A stretch of 38,833 nucleotides of DNA from Duganella callida (GCF_004614165.1 NZ_SPVG01000040.1:1-38833); one strand, 5' to 3'. Counted from the stretch's first letter, positions 16,792 to 27,487 are shown. Notes: generated by a model from the sequence alone, not told the origin. Numbers and translations are program-made.

Positions 16792-16926
16792 TCTAATACT
16801 CTTCAGCAATACGAAATTTTCGTCTTCCCACAGAGTATTGTTGTCCGACTGCAACATTGTGTGAGAATTATACACCGACTTGTGTGCTAAGCTGCCTGTG
16901 CGCACTTTTGATGAACGATTAAAGTT

Positions 16927-16941
16927 AATTGTATAACAATT
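16927..16941. promoter_or_regulatory. Candidate operator copy 2 (distal)
   Basis: AATTGTATAACAATT is an inverted repeat with six-base arms (16927-16932 and 16936-16941) around ATA. Its first 12 bases match copy 1 at 11 of 12. It lies about 135 bases upstream of the regulator promoter, so looping between the two sites is conceivable. Confidence 0.4.
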
Positions 16942-17058
16942 CCGTTGTAAAGCAGCCCACTTTGTCCTGCTTCAGTGTGCAGTGTGGACAAATTATTTCC
17001 AAGTGTCAACTAAACAATACTGTGGGCAAGTTCACACTTCAAGCGGTTTTACCGTTCC

Positions 17059-18213
17059 TTACATCCCTGAAGCCACGCCGGACGGCGGATTGGCGCCGCG
17101 CGACAGCTTGATCGCCCGTCCCAGTTCCACCACCGACATCGCATAAAAATAGCTGCGGTTGTATTGGGTGATGGCGTAGAAATTCGTGTTGGCCAGCCAG
17201 TACTCGGTCGCCTCGGCGCCATTTTGCAGGTCCACCAGGCCGTAGGTCTGCTGGGTCGGCAGCGGTGTGGCGGTGGTCACGCCGGCGGCATTCAGTTCCT
17301 GCACGCTATATTTGGGCAACAATCCCTGATTCAACATATTTTCCCACGTGCGATTGGCGGACACATTGGCGGCGTACACCAGCGGGCCGCCGCGTTCGCG
17401 GTCCCAGCCGTGCGCGACCAGGAAGGCCGCGACGCTGCCGATCGCATCCACCGGCGAGTTCAGCAGGTCGATCTGGCCGCTGCCGTCGAAGTCCACGGCG
17501 TATTTCATCAGGCTGCTCGGCATGAATTGCGGCATGCCGACCGCGCCCGCAAACGAGCCTTTCAGCGACAGCGGGTCGATGCCGGTCTGGCGCGCGAACA
17601 GCAGGGTGGCTTCCAGCTCGCCCTTGAAGAAGGCCATGCGTTCGCGCTGCTGCGGCGCCTCGGGATAGGAGAACGCCAGCGAGGTCAGCGCATCCAGCAC
17701 GCGGAAGCGGCCGGTATTGCGGCCATACACCGTCTCGATGCCGATGATGCCGACCAGGATTTCGGCCGGCACGCCGTACAGCGATTCGGCGCGCGCCAGC
17801 GCCTCGGCGTTGTCATTCCAGAAGCGCACGCCGCCATCGACGCGGGTCGGGTCGATCATCAGCTTGCTGTAGGCTTGCCAGTTCTTGGGTTTGCCGGGCG
17901 GCGCCGGCTTGACCAGCTGTATGGCCGCATCGACGTAGCGCACCTGGTTGATCAGCGTGTCCAGCTCGGCGCGGTTGAAGCCGTCGCGCGCGGCGACGTC
18001 GTCGAGGAAGGCGCGCACCTCTTTCCAGTCGCCGAAGTTGACGTATTCGCCGGTGTAGTCGATGGCGGGCACGACCGGCTTTTTCGGCTTGGCCGCGGCT
18101 TTCTTCTTTTTGGTCTGCATGCTGGGCGGCAGTTTGTAGCCGTAGGGATCGACCGGGGCGGCGGCGGCGATCGTGGCTGCGCTCAGCAGCAGGGCGGTAA
18201 GCAAAGTCTTCAT
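17059..18213 (-). CDS. mltB: Lytic murein transglycosylase B
   Basis: Cleaves the MurNAc-GlcNAc bond of peptidoglycan with 1,6-anhydro product formation, in the periplasm. The 384 residues begin with a signal peptide (MKTLLTALLLSAATIAAAA) and no lipobox, so it is probably soluble rather than lipid-anchored as in E. coli. A lysine/alanine/proline-rich linker follows. The catalytic domain shows VGIIGIETVYGRNTG with the catalytic glutamate, GAVGMPQFMPSS, and an acidic FDGSGQIDL segment resembling the EF-hand loop of Slt35. The ATG at 18213 overlaps the upstream gene stop as ATGA; an ATG six bases earlier is also possible. It is the last gene of the moxR operon. Confidence 0.93.
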   Translation of the reverse strand: MKTLLTALLLSAATIAAAAPVDPYGYKLPPSMQTKKKKAAAKPKKPVVPAIDYTGEYVNFGDWKEVRAFLDDVAARDGFNRAELDTLINQVRYVDAAIQLVKPAPPGKPKNWQAYSKLMIDPTRVDGGVRFWNDNAEALARAESLYGVPAEILVGIIGIETVYGRNTGRFRVLDALTSLAFSYPEAPQQRERMAFFKGELEATLLFARQTGIDPLSLKGSFAGAVGMPQFMPSSLMKYAVDFDGSGQIDLLNSPVDAIGSVAAFLVAHGWDRERGGPLVYAANVSANRTWENMLNQGLLPKYSVQELNAAGVTTATPLPTQQTYGLVDLQNGAEATEYWLANTNFYAITQYNRSYFYAMSVVELGRAIKLSRGANPPSGVASGM

Positions 18214-20234
18214 CGGCATAAACGTAACAAGTGGTTCAGCGTCGCCAGCGACGCCGAGCGTGATTCGGTCCCGCCAGCGCCATATTTCAGCATGCTGTAC
18301 AGGTGCAAAAACTGCTGCATGGCGGCGTGTTTTTCCTCGGTGGCCGGCATGCCGCGCAGCCGCGCCGCGTAACGCTGCGGCCCTTCGGCCGCGCCGCGCG
18401 CATAACCGTGGCGCGCCTGCTGGCGGCAAAACGCGGCGTACACGCCATCCAGCGCATCGGCCGGCCGACCCCGCCGGCGTCGGCGCCACGCGTACAGCAA
18501 GCCTGCCACCAACAGGGCCGCCCCGGCTGTGCGCCAGTTGACGAAAGCGGCGCTTAGTTCTTCGAGGAAACTTCGCTGCCTATCGGGATTGTAATCCAGT
18601 ACCCATTGATTCCAAGAATTATTCAACGCGGAATAGCGGTATCTGAGTTGCGCCAGCCACGAATCGGGATCGTTCTGCAGGTCGATCAAGGGCCCCAGGC
18701 CGAACGCGGCCGGCTGCGGCAGCGCCCGCGCCAGGCTGCGCTGCACGCGCTCGGGGGCGACGGCGGCGGTGGGATCGGCGCGCCGCCAGCCGCTGCCGGG
18801 CTGCCAGATCTCGGCCCAGGCGTGGGCGTCGGACTGGCGCACGGTCAGGTAGCCGTCAATGGGATTGCGTTCGCCGCCCTGGTAGCCGGTGACCACGCGC
18901 GCGTGCACCCCCATGGCGCGCATCAGCACCACGTAGGCGCCGGCGTAATGCTCGCAAAAGCCGGCCTTGCTGTCGAACAGGAAGCCGTCGACGGCGTCGC
19001 GGCCCAGCAGCGGCGGTTCCAGCGTGTAGCTGTAGCCGCCGTGGCGGAAGCGGTCCAGCACCGCCTGGCTGAGTTGCGCGGCGTCGGCGTCCGGCCGGGC
19101 GGCGCGCAGCTGCCGCGCCAGCGCCAGCGTGCGCGGGTTGAAGCCGGCCGGCAGTTCCAGCCAGCGCGTCATGCGTTCGGGACGCTCGCCGGCCTGCAGC
19201 TCGTAGTCCGGATAGCTGGCCGCGTCGAAGCGGATGCGCCGGCTGATGGGATCGGCGCTGTACTGCTCCATCTCGTCGGTGTCGCGCAGGCGCAGGCCGG
19301 GGATGCGCAGGTCGGGACCGACCAGTTCCAGCAACGCCAGCCAGGGCGTGTTGCTGGCTTCCATGGTGACTTCATAGCGTACCGGCTGGCCGCGCGCGCG
19401 GATCGCCACGTCCAGCCGCTGCAGGCCACGCTTGCGCGGCACGCGGGTCCAGGTGCGGCCGTCGTAGTCGCCCAGCACGATGCTGCGCCAGTACAGCCGC
19501 GGTTGCGCCGGCGTCGTGCCCAGGAAGCGTACGCGGAACGCCACCTCGTCGGACTGCGCCAGCGACGACAGGCTGCCGGGCGCCATGCTGTCGCTCAGAC
19601 CGGTGCGGGCGGCGGCGTCGCCCGGCATGCCCCACAGCGGTCCCTGGATGCGCGGGAAGCCGATAAACAGCAGCAGCGCCAGCGGCGCGGCCAGCGCGCA
19701 GACCTTGGCCGTGATGCGCAGGCGCTGCCGCAACGGCGGCGCGGCGCCGGTGTACTGGAACGATTGCTGGGCCGTCAGCAGCACCGCCAGCGTCAGCGCC
19801 ATCCACAGCGCGGTGGGCATGGCCTGCGAGTAGAAGAAGCTGGTCAGCAGGACGAAGAAGCACAGGAACACCACCACGAACAGGTCGCGCCTGGCGTGCA
19901 TTTCCAGCAGCTTGAAGGTCAGCAGCAGCACCAGCATGGCGACGCCGGCGTCGCGGCCGAGCAGGGTGTGGAAGGTGCGGTAGACGCCGAACATGGCCGC
20001 CACCGCGATCGGCAGCAGCAGCCAGGCCGGCGGCTGGCGCCGGCCCAGCCAGGTGAGCGTCGCGCGCCAGGCCAGCGTGGTGCAGGCGAGGGCGCTGATC
20101 CACAACGGCAGGTGATCGAAGTGCGGCGCCAGCACCATCAGCGCGGCGGCCAGCAGCAGCAGCGTGTCCGCCTTGTCGCGCGTCAGCCGCAGCGCCAGCC
20201 GCGCGCTCAGGCCGCCGCGCCGTGCGCCGCTCAT
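18210..20234 (-). CDS. TgpA-type transmembrane transglutaminase-like protein (DUF3488)
   Basis: Inner-membrane protein of 674 residues. About five to six hydrophobic helices occupy residues 22-195, forming the DUF3488/TgpA N-terminal domain. A large periplasmic region contains the transglutaminase-like core with catalytic C427 in SKAGFCEHY, H471 in SDAHAWAEIW and D487 in ADPTA. A further membrane helix lies at about 578-594, followed by a basic cytoplasmic tail with a DUF4129-like segment. TgpA of Pseudomonas aeruginosa is reported as essential with periplasmic transglutaminase activity. It overlaps the DUF58 gene and mltB by four bases each, consistent with one coupled operon. Confidence 0.93.
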   Translation of the reverse strand: MSGARRGGLSARLALRLTRDKADTLLLLAAALMVLAPHFDHLPLWISALACTTLAWRATLTWLGRRQPPAWLLLPIAVAAMFGVYRTFHTLLGRDAGVAMLVLLLTFKLLEMHARRDLFVVVFLCFFVLLTSFFYSQAMPTALWMALTLAVLLTAQQSFQYTGAAPPLRQRLRITAKVCALAAPLALLLFIGFPRIQGPLWGMPGDAAARTGLSDSMAPGSLSSLAQSDEVAFRVRFLGTTPAQPRLYWRSIVLGDYDGRTWTRVPRKRGLQRLDVAIRARGQPVRYEVTMEASNTPWLALLELVGPDLRIPGLRLRDTDEMEQYSADPISRRIRFDAASYPDYELQAGERPERMTRWLELPAGFNPRTLALARQLRAARPDADAAQLSQAVLDRFRHGGYSYTLEPPLLGRDAVDGFLFDSKAGFCEHYAGAYVVLMRAMGVHARVVTGYQGGERNPIDGYLTVRQSDAHAWAEIWQPGSGWRRADPTAAVAPERVQRSLARALPQPAAFGLGPLIDLQNDPDSWLAQLRYRYSALNNSWNQWVLDYNPDRQRSFLEELSAAFVNWRTAGAALLVAGLLYAWRRRRRGRPADALDGVYAAFCRQQARHGYARGAAEGPQRYAARLRGMPATEEKHAAMQQFLHLYSMLKYGAGGTESRSASLATLNHLLRLCR

Positions 20235-21226
20235 GGTTCGCCCTCCTTGCCGAACAAGGCCAGCGCCTCGAGACAGGCGGCGCGATGGGCGTCGCCGAGG
20301 GCGGGGCCATGGTCGTGATGCGCCAGCCGGAAGCGGTAGGGCAGCGCGCGCTGTTCCGCGTCCAGCACCCAGCTCGCCATGCGCGACAATTTATCCTCGA
20401 TGTCCATCCGCGCCGGCAGCGCGGCGAAGTCCAGTGTCAGCTCGGCCACGGCGCCGCCTTCGAAATGCTTGGTCACCAGCTGCCCGCCCAGCGCCGGGTC
20501 GTGGCGCGCGATCTGGCGCCACGCCAGGTGCCGCATCGGATCGCCGGGCTGGTAGCTGCGGATGCCGGCAAAATTGTCCAGCCCCACCGTGCCATGCCCA
20601 TCCTCGCTGGCCGCACCGGTGGACGGCAGCGGCGCCGCCGGCCACTCTGGCGCCGGATACACCAGCACGCGCGCCGCCGGCAGCCAGTAGCTCCAGGCGC
20701 GGAACAGGCCGAGCGGGAACCGCGTCACCAGCCGTACGCGCGGCGCCGTCAGCCAGCCGCGATGGCGCGTCGACGCCGACAGCCGCAGTGCCGCGCTGCC
20801 GGCGGCCGGCACATCGACCGCCTGGCGCGGCTCGCCATCGGCCTGAAAGCCCAGCCACACGGCAAAGCGGTCCTGGCGGCTGCTGTTATGCAGAAACAGC
20901 TCGAACTGCGCCTCCTCGCCGGCGAACACCGCTTGCGCACGCCCCGCCGACAGCTGCAGGAAGGCCAGATTCTTCGCCGTCAGATACATGTCCGCCACCG
21001 CGCAGGCGCCGGTGAAAAACGTCAGCGCGAAGCCCAGCCCCAGGTTGTAGTTGAGCGCGCCGATCAGCATCACCAGCAGCAGCACCGCAAACGCCAGTCC
21101 GGCGCGGGTGGGCAGGATGAACACGCGGCGCATGGTCAGCACCACCGTGCCCGGCTCGCTGTCGCGCAGCTGGAACAGCCATTTGTCCCGGCCCTTGCGG
21201 TACAGCGTGCGCAGCGCCGCCACCAT
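20231..21226 (-). CDS. DUF58 domain membrane protein
   Basis: Protein of 331 residues with two hydrophobic helices at about 41-85 and a soluble C-terminal part. The DUF58 signature is visible as DNFAGIRSYQPGDPMRHLAWR; the family is related to von Willebrand factor A domains. MoxR ATPase, DUF58 and transglutaminase genes occur together in very many bacteria and are thought to act as a chaperone-like module in envelope maturation; the precise job is unknown. The ATG at 21226 is two bases after the MoxR stop, and the frame open upstream lies inside that gene. The stop overlaps the tgpA-like gene by four bases. Confidence 0.92.
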   Translation of the reverse strand: MVAALRTLYRKGRDKWLFQLRDSEPGTVVLTMRRVFILPTRAGLAFAVLLLVMLIGALNYNLGLGFALTFFTGACAVADMYLTAKNLAFLQLSAGRAQAVFAGEEAQFELFLHNSSRQDRFAVWLGFQADGEPRQAVDVPAAGSAALRLSASTRHRGWLTAPRVRLVTRFPLGLFRAWSYWLPAARVLVYPAPEWPAAPLPSTGAASEDGHGTVGLDNFAGIRSYQPGDPMRHLAWRQIARHDPALGGQLVTKHFEGGAVAELTLDFAALPARMDIEDKLSRMASWVLDAEQRALPYRFRLAHHDHGPALGDAHRAACLEALALFGKEGEP

Positions 21227-21228
21227 GA

Positions 21229-22149
<921 letters not shown>

Positions 22150-22193
22150 GATATGTATGGTAGATTAGCACCTGTGGGGAGATTCTATAACAC

Positions 22194-23120
22194 ATGACTA
22201 CTGCCATTTACAGCCATCCCGATTGTCTGCGCCACGACATGGGCGACTGGCATCCCGAGGCGCCGGCCCGCCTGCAGGCGATTTCCGACCAGCTGATCGG
22301 CTCGCACATCGCCGACCTGCTGGAATACCGCGAGGCGCCGCTGGCGGACCTTGCCGATATCGAGCGCAACCACAGCAAGAACGCCATCGCCATCGTGCGC
22401 GACAACGTGCCGGCCGAGGGCGACACCTATCCGATCGATGGCGACACCTCGCTCAACGCCTGGAGCTGGCGCGCGGCCCAGCGCGCGGCCGGCGCCGCGG
22501 TGGCCGCCACCAATGCGGTGCTCGACGGCGAGATCGACAACGCCTTCTGCTCGGTGCGTCCGCCCGGCCACCACGCGCGGCCGGTGGAGCCGATGGGCTT
22601 CTGCCTGTTCAACAACGTCGCCATCGCCGCGCGCCACGCGCTGGACGTGCGCGGCCTGCGGCGCGTGGCCATCGTCGACTTCGACGTCCATCACGGCAAC
22701 GGCACCGAGGAATCCTTCCTCGACGAGCCGCGCGTGCTGATGGTGAGCTTCTTCCAGCACCCGCTGTATCCCTACACCGATCCCAAGCCGATCACCGACC
22801 ACATGGTCAACGTGCCGGTGCCGGCCTACACCAAGGGCGAGGCGGTGCGCCAGGTGGTCAGCGGGCAGTGGCTGCCGGCGCTGCACGCGTTCAAGCCGGA
22901 GATGATCTTCATCTCGGCCGGCTTCGACGCCCACCGCGAAGACGACATCGGCGGCATGGGCCTGGTCGAAGCCGATTACGCCTGGATCACCGACCAGATC
23001 ATGGCGGTGGCGCGCCAGTACGCGCAGGGCCGCATCGTCAGCTGCCTGGAAGGCGGCTACAACCTGTCGGCGCTGGGCCGCAGCGTGGTGGCCCATCTGA
23101 AGGCGCTGGCCGAGCTTTAA
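22194..23120 (+). CDS. Histone deacetylase family (acetylpolyamine amidohydrolase-like) hydrolase
   Basis: Zinc amidohydrolase of 308 residues, class II-like. It begins [22 protein letters not shown], has the histidine pair in RPPGHHA, the zinc motif [10 protein letters not shown], then SAGFDAH with the second aspartate, and [12 protein letters not shown] at the end. Bacterial members deacetylate acetylpolyamines, small amides or proteins; the substrate here cannot be deduced. A loose GGGGAG lies 12 bases before the ATG at 22194. It converges on the alcohol dehydrogenase gene with a four-base overlap of the two ends. Confidence 0.92.
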   Translation: MTTAIYSHPDCLRHDMGDWHPEAPARLQAISDQLIGSHIADLLEYREAPLADLADIERNHSKNAIAIVRDNVPAEGDTYPIDGDTSLNAWSWRAAQRAAGAAVAATNAVLDGEIDNAFCSVRPPGHHARPVEPMGFCLFNNVAIAARHALDVRGLRRVAIVDFDVHHGNGTEESFLDEPRVLMVSFFQHPLYPYTDPKPITDHMVNVPVPAYTKGEAVRQVVSGQWLPALHAFKPEMIFISAGFDAHREDDIGGMGLVEADYAWITDQIMAVARQYAQGRIVSCLEGGYNLSALGRSVVAHLKALAEL

Positions 23121-24283
23121 GTCCCCGGCCGCAGGATCACCTTGCGGCAATCCTCCTGCTTCTTGTCGAAGATGCGGTAACCCTCGGCCGCCTGCTCCAG
23201 CGGCAGGCGGTGGGTGATGATGCTGTCCGGGTGCAGCCGGCCTTCGCGGATATGCTCGAGCAGCTCGGGCATGTAGCGCTGCACGTGGGTCTGGCCGCCG
23301 CGGATGGTGATGCCTTTCTCGAAGGCGTCGCCGAACATGAAGCCGTGGATGAAGCCCGCGTACACGCCGGGGACGCTGACCACGCCGCCGCGCCGTACCG
23401 CCGCGATGCACTGGCGCAGGGCCGCGCCGCTGCTGCCTTCCAGTTTGAGATTGGTGAGCGCGGTTTCCAGCGCGCTGCCCTTGGCCTCGAAGCCGATGGC
23501 GTCGATCACGCCGTCGACGCCGCGGTTGGCGGTGTGCGCGATGATCACCTCGGCCGCATCGAGCTTGTCGAAATTGACCGGCACCACGCCGTAGGCCTCG
23601 CGCGCGAACTGCAGGCGGTATTCGTGGTGATCGACCATGAAGATGGTGTCCGCGCCCAGCATGCGCGCGCACGCGGCCGCCATCAGTCCGACCGGACCGG
23701 CGCCGAAGATGGCCAGGCTGCCGCCGGGCTTGAGCTCGGTGTTGAGCACCGCCTGGTAGCCGGTCGGCAGGATATCGCTGAGGAACAGCACCTGTTCGTC
23801 GCTGAGCGCGGGCGGGATCCTGATCGGTCCCGTGTTCGCCTTCGGCACGCGCACGTATTCGGCCTGGCCGCCCGGCACGCCGCCGTAGTTGTGGGTGTAG
23901 CCGAACATGGCGGCGCCGGGCCGCAGCGACTTCTTGTTGAGCAGCGTGCCCTGGTCGGGATTGGTGGTTTCGCAGGCCGAATACAGGTGCAGGTTGCAGA
24001 AGTGGCACTGGCCGCAGGCGATCACGAACGGCACCACCACCCGGTCGCCGCGCTGCAGCGCCGTCACGCCCGGCCCGGTCTCGACCACTTCGCCCATGAA
24101 TTCATGGCCGAGGATGTCGCCGGCAATCAGCCCCGGCACCTTGCCGCGGTAGAGGTGCAGGTCGGAACCGCAGATGGCGGTGGCGGTGATGCGCAGGATG
24201 ACGTCGTCGGCCTCCTGCAGGGTGGGATCGGGCACGGTATCGACCTTGACGTCGTGTGCCGAGTGGTAGACAAGCGCGCGCAT
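23117..24283 (-). CDS. Zinc-dependent alcohol dehydrogenase (formaldehyde dehydrogenase-like MDR)
   Basis: Medium-chain dehydrogenase of 388 residues. Catalytic zinc ligands appear in CGSDLH and GHEFMGEV, the structural zinc cysteines in CGQCHFCN with a fourth just beyond, and the nucleotide-binding turn as GAGPVGLM. The extended insert after the structural zinc ([10 protein letters not shown] to [17 protein letters not shown]) resembles glutathione-independent formaldehyde dehydrogenase and related zinc dehydrogenases. The ATG at 24283 is preferred because GGAGG lies five bases upstream; an in-frame ATG at 24295 would place that site inside the gene. The physiological substrate is unknown. 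Confidence 0.92.
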   Translation of the reverse strand: MRALVYHSAHDVKVDTVPDPTLQEADDVILRITATAICGSDLHLYRGKVPGLIAGDILGHEFMGEVVETGPGVTALQRGDRVVVPFVIACGQCHFCNLHLYSACETTNPDQGTLLNKKSLRPGAAMFGYTHNYGGVPGGQAEYVRVPKANTGPIRIPPALSDEQVLFLSDILPTGYQAVLNTELKPGGSLAIFGAGPVGLMAAACARMLGADTIFMVDHHEYRLQFAREAYGVVPVNFDKLDAAEVIIAHTANRGVDGVIDAIGFEAKGSALETALTNLKLEGSSGAALRQCIAAVRRGGVVSVPGVYAGFIHGFMFGDAFEKGITIRGGQTHVQRYMPELLEHIREGRLHPDSIITHRLPLEQAAEGYRIFDKKQEDCRKVILRPGT

Positions 24284-24399
24284 GGTGGCCTCCATAAGCA
24301 GTGGGAGTGACCATCATGCAGCGCGCCGCCGCCGCGCGCTGTCAGCGCACTGGCTAAGGCGGCGTAGGAGCAGGACTAGGCGCCGGCCGGGCGCGCGGA

Positions 24400-26385
24400 T
24401 CAGCCGTGCACCGCCTGGCCGTTGCGGGCCGACCAGCGGTACAGGCCCCAGACGATGGCGGCGCCGACGATCAGCGCCACGGTCATGCCCTGGCCTTCGC
24501 TCATGCCGTTGGCGATGGCCAGCGGTTCACCCTTGCCCGACAGGACGATCAGGCCGGCCAGCGCGACGTTGAACAGACTCTCGCCGACGATGAAGCCGGA
24601 CATCACCAGCACGCCGATGCGCTTGGCCGCCTCGCCGCCGACCTTCTTCTCGACCGCGCGGTCGAACAGCCAGCCGGTGACGGCGCCGATCACCACCGGC
24701 GTGATGACCGCGCTCGGCAGGTAAATCGCCAGGCCCACGCCCAGCGGCGGCAGGCTGTACTTGTCGTTGCTGGACTTCTTCAGCGCGAAGTTGATCAACA
24801 CCAGCACCAGGCCGATCAGCACGCCGTAGCCGAGCAGATCCCACTGCAGGTTGCCGCCGATGACGCCCTTGGCCAGGGTCGAAATCAGCAGCGCCTGCGG
24901 CGCGGCCAGCGGCTGGTCCGAGATCGAATCCAGATTCGGCGCGCCCTGGAAGCCGTTGGCGTGGTTCAGCAGTTCCAGCACCGGCGGCACCACGCAGGAG
25001 CCGGCGGCGACACCGATCAGCAGGCCGACCTGCTGCTTCCACGGCGTGGCGTTGACCAACTGGCCGGTCTTCAGATCCTGCAGGTTGTCGTTACCGATCA
25101 CCGCCACCGCCAGCACCACGGTGGTGACGAACAGCGCGAACGCGATCAGCGATTGCGCCACCTCCGGTCCCATCACCGCGCGGCCGACCATGCCGACGCT
25201 GAGCGCGGCGCCGAGAATGGTCAGGATGGCGATGCCGGACACCGGCGAATTCGAGGAACCGATCAGGCCCGCCATGTAACCGCAGACGGCGGCGGCGAAC
25301 ATGCCGGCGATCAGGATGTAGCCGACGCCCACCGCCACCAGCGGCAGCGTCAGCGAGGCCAGCACGCCGCCCTGCAGGAAGCTGGCCAGCAGCCAGCCGG
25401 CCGGCACCATGGCGATCAGCGTCACCAGGCCGACGATAAAGATCGGCAGGTCCATCTCCGTGCGGTCCAGCACCGCGCCGTCCAGTTTGGCCTTGCGCGC
25501 GGTTTCCATGGCCGACTTCAGGCCGCCCAGAATCGGCTTGGCCAGGCCGGCCAGCGTGATGATGGCGGCGATGCCGATCACGCCGGCGCCCATCATGCGC
25601 ACTTCCTTGGACCAGATGCTGAGCGCATGGTCGGCGGCCGACATGCCGGCGGCGGCCGGCGTCAGCGAGGTCATGATCGGCACCAGGATGCCCCAGGCGA
25701 TAATGGTGCCCACGCCCATGGCGACACCGACGGTGATGCCCATCAGGTGGCCGGCGCCGATCAGCGCCAGCGAGCTCGATGCGCCGACGCCGGTGGCGCC
25801 CGTACCGGTGCGGAAGTAGATCGACACCTCGGCGGCCAGCAGCTTGGCGGCGGCGCCGGCGGCGAACAGCGCCGACGTCACGCTGCCCCAGATCACGGCG
25901 CGCAGGCCGGCCTTGCCCTCGGCCGCGCCCTCGCGCGAGGCCATGCCGACTTTCAGCACCTCGGCCGCGGCGACGCCCTCCGGATAGGGCAGGTCGGACT
26001 GCGACACCAGCGCGCGGCGCAGCGGCACCGTGTACATCACCCCCAGCACGCCGCCGATGGCGCAGGCGCCGAAGGTCGGCCAGAACGGCACGTGCGCCCA
26101 CCAGCCTATCATCAGCAGGCCAGGCAGCACGAAGATCACCGACGCCAGCGTGCCGGCGGCCGAGGCGATGGTCTGAACGATGTTGTTTTCCTGGATGGTG
26201 GCATCCTTGAAGGCGCTCAGCAGCGCCATCGAAATCACCGCGGCGGGGATCGAGGTGGCGAAAGTCAGGCCCACCTTCAGCCCCAGGTAGACCTGGGCGG
26301 CCGTGAATATCAGCGTGATCAGAATGCCCAGAATAATCCCGCGAAGGGTGATTTCCTTCGGGGTGGACGGTGCAGCTATGCTCAT
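24400..26385 (-). CDS. OPT-family oligopeptide transporter
   Basis: Integral inner-membrane transporter of 661 residues with roughly 14-16 hydrophobic helices. The N-terminus MSIAAPSTPKEITLRGIILG and the first helices with VYLGLKVGLTFATSIPAAV are typical of the bacterial OPT family, as are PYPEGVAAAEVLK and GSSNSPVSG. The family takes up peptides and, in plants and fungi, metal-nicotianamine or siderophore-like compounds; the bacterial substrate is not deducible. The ATG at 26385 has GGAG eight bases upstream; a GTG nine bases earlier is less likely. It is divergent from the YlqF gene across 134 bases. Confidence 0.94.
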   Translation of the reverse strand: MSIAAPSTPKEITLRGIILGILITLIFTAAQVYLGLKVGLTFATSIPAAVISMALLSAFKDATIQENNIVQTIASAAGTLASVIFVLPGLLMIGWWAHVPFWPTFGACAIGGVLGVMYTVPLRRALVSQSDLPYPEGVAAAEVLKVGMASREGAAEGKAGLRAVIWGSVTSALFAAGAAAKLLAAEVSIYFRTGTGATGVGASSSLALIGAGHLMGITVGVAMGVGTIIAWGILVPIMTSLTPAAAGMSAADHALSIWSKEVRMMGAGVIGIAAIITLAGLAKPILGGLKSAMETARKAKLDGAVLDRTEMDLPIFIVGLVTLIAMVPAGWLLASFLQGGVLASLTLPLVAVGVGYILIAGMFAAAVCGYMAGLIGSSNSPVSGIAILTILGAALSVGMVGRAVMGPEVAQSLIAFALFVTTVVLAVAVIGNDNLQDLKTGQLVNATPWKQQVGLLIGVAAGSCVVPPVLELLNHANGFQGAPNLDSISDQPLAAPQALLISTLAKGVIGGNLQWDLLGYGVLIGLVLVLINFALKKSSNDKYSLPPLGVGLAIYLPSAVITPVVIGAVTGWLFDRAVEKKVGGEAAKRIGVLVMSGFIVGESLFNVALAGLIVLSGKGEPLAIANGMSEGQGMTVALIVGAAIVWGLYRWSARNGQAVHG

Positions 26386-26519
26386 CTTCAGCACTCCGGT
26401 TTGTGAAAGATTATTATTTGTTTAAGCAGAAAAGGGGAAAAGCGCCCCATGATAAACGAATCCCGGACGGGGCAGAGGGTAAAATAGCGGATTGTCAGAA
26501 CGATTTTGAAGGTCAGAGC

Positions 26520-27470
26520 ATGTCGATACAATGGTACCCGGGGCACATGAACGCCGCCAAAAAGAAGGCGGCGGAACAGATGGAGAACATCGATCTGGTG
26601 ATCGAAGTGGTCGACGCGCGCCTGCCCGAGGCCAGCACCAACCCGATGGTGGAAGAACTGCGCAAGTTCCGCCAGCGTCCGTGCCTGAAAATCCTCAACA
26701 AGATCGACCTGGCGGATCCGGCCGCCACCAGCGCCTGGAGCGCCTACTACAACGCGCAGGAAGGCGTGACCGCCTATGCCATGACCACCAAGAAGCCGGG
26801 CGACGTCGCCCGCATCCTGGACCTGGCCAAGCAGCTGGCGCCGCACCGCGGCGTGCCGACCAAGCCGCTGCGCATGATGATCATGGGAATTCCCAACGTC
26901 GGCAAATCGACGCTGATGAACGCGCTGCTGAAAAAACGCGTGGCGAAAGTCGGCGACGAACCGGCGGTGACCAAGGCGCAGCAAAAGCTCTACCTGGACA
27001 AGAACACCGTGCTGGTCGACACCCCCGGCATGCTGTGGCCGAAGATCGAACTGCCGAGCGACGGCCTGATGCTGGCCGCCAGCCACGCCATCGGCACCAA
27101 CGCGCTGATTGAAGAAGAAGTGGCGGAATTCCTGGCCGGCGAGCTGCTGGTGAGTTATCCCGAGCTGCTGGTGGCGCGCTACGGCTTCAAGGAAATCGAC
27201 CGGATGGACGCGATCGGCGTAGTGGAAGGCGTCGGCATCAAGCGCGGCTTCCGCCAGAAGGGTGGCGACCTCGATTACGAAAAAGCCGCGCACACCTTCC
27301 TGGGCGACTACCGCAGTGGCGCCTTGGGCCGCATCTCGCTGGAAACGCCGCAGACGCGCGCAGTGCGCCTGGCCGCGCACGCCGAAGCGGTGGCGCAGAA
27401 AGCCGCCGAAAAAGCCGCCATCGCCGCCGAAAAAGCCCGCGCCGCCGCCAACGGCAAGCGCGGCACCTAA
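26520..27470 (+). CDS. ylqF: Ribosome biogenesis GTPase YlqF/RbgA
   Basis: Circularly permuted GTPase of 316 residues that acts late in 50S assembly in the cytoplasm. The N-terminus SIQWYPGHMNAAKKKA is diagnostic. The permuted order is visible: NKIDLAD (G4) precedes GIPNVGKST (G1) and DTPG (G3). A C-terminal domain and an alanine/lysine-rich tail (from about 285) follow; the tail is longer and more repetitive than in many homologues. The frame is open upstream, but only the ATG at 26520 gives the conserved N-terminus. Confidence 0.94.
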   Translation: MSIQWYPGHMNAAKKKAAEQMENIDLVIEVVDARLPEASTNPMVEELRKFRQRPCLKILNKIDLADPAATSAWSAYYNAQEGVTAYAMTTKKPGDVARILDLAKQLAPHRGVPTKPLRMMIMGIPNVGKSTLMNALLKKRVAKVGDEPAVTKAQQKLYLDKNTVLVDTPGMLWPKIELPSDGLMLAASHAIGTNALIEEEVAEFLAGELLVSYPELLVARYGFKEIDRMDAIGVVEGVGIKRGFRQKGGDLDYEKAAHTFLGDYRSGALGRISLETPQTRAVRLAAHAEAVAQKAAEKAAIAAEKARAAANGKRGT

Positions 27471-27487
27471 GATCGGGCCCGACTCCG

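Larger units (their letters stand above)
16632..17058. other. AT-rich intergenic tract upstream of the putative regulator
   Basis: About 430 bases without a credible gene. From about 16740 to 17045 it is clearly AT-rich compared with the GC-rich surroundings. It holds one promoter on the minus strand, two copies of AATTGTAYAACA (16772-16783 and 16927-16938), and further TTGT/ACAA-rich stretches. The two short open frames across it have no family features or good ribosome-binding sites. Confidence 0.7.

Noticed and set aside
16723-16905. 60-codon minus-strand frame covering the regulator promoter
   Set aside because: Starts without a ribosome-binding site and spans the promoter elements; judged non-coding.
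16929-17111. 60-codon plus-strand frame in the AT-rich tract
   Set aside because: No ribosome-binding site, overlaps the mltB 3' end, and no family features; kept as intergenic.
18606-20318. 570-codon frame on the plus strand opposite the transglutaminase gene
   Set aside because: Composition is arginine/glutamine/histidine-rich shadow sequence; the minus-strand frame has catalytic motifs and membrane helices.
22223-24310. 695-codon plus-strand frame across the deacetylase and alcohol dehydrogenase genes
   Set aside because: It overlaps two well-supported genes and its translation is low-complexity with no recognisable domain.
24406-26406. 666-codon frame opposite the OPT transporter gene
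   Set aside because: Shadow of a GC-rich membrane protein gene; His/Gln/Arg-rich and without family features.
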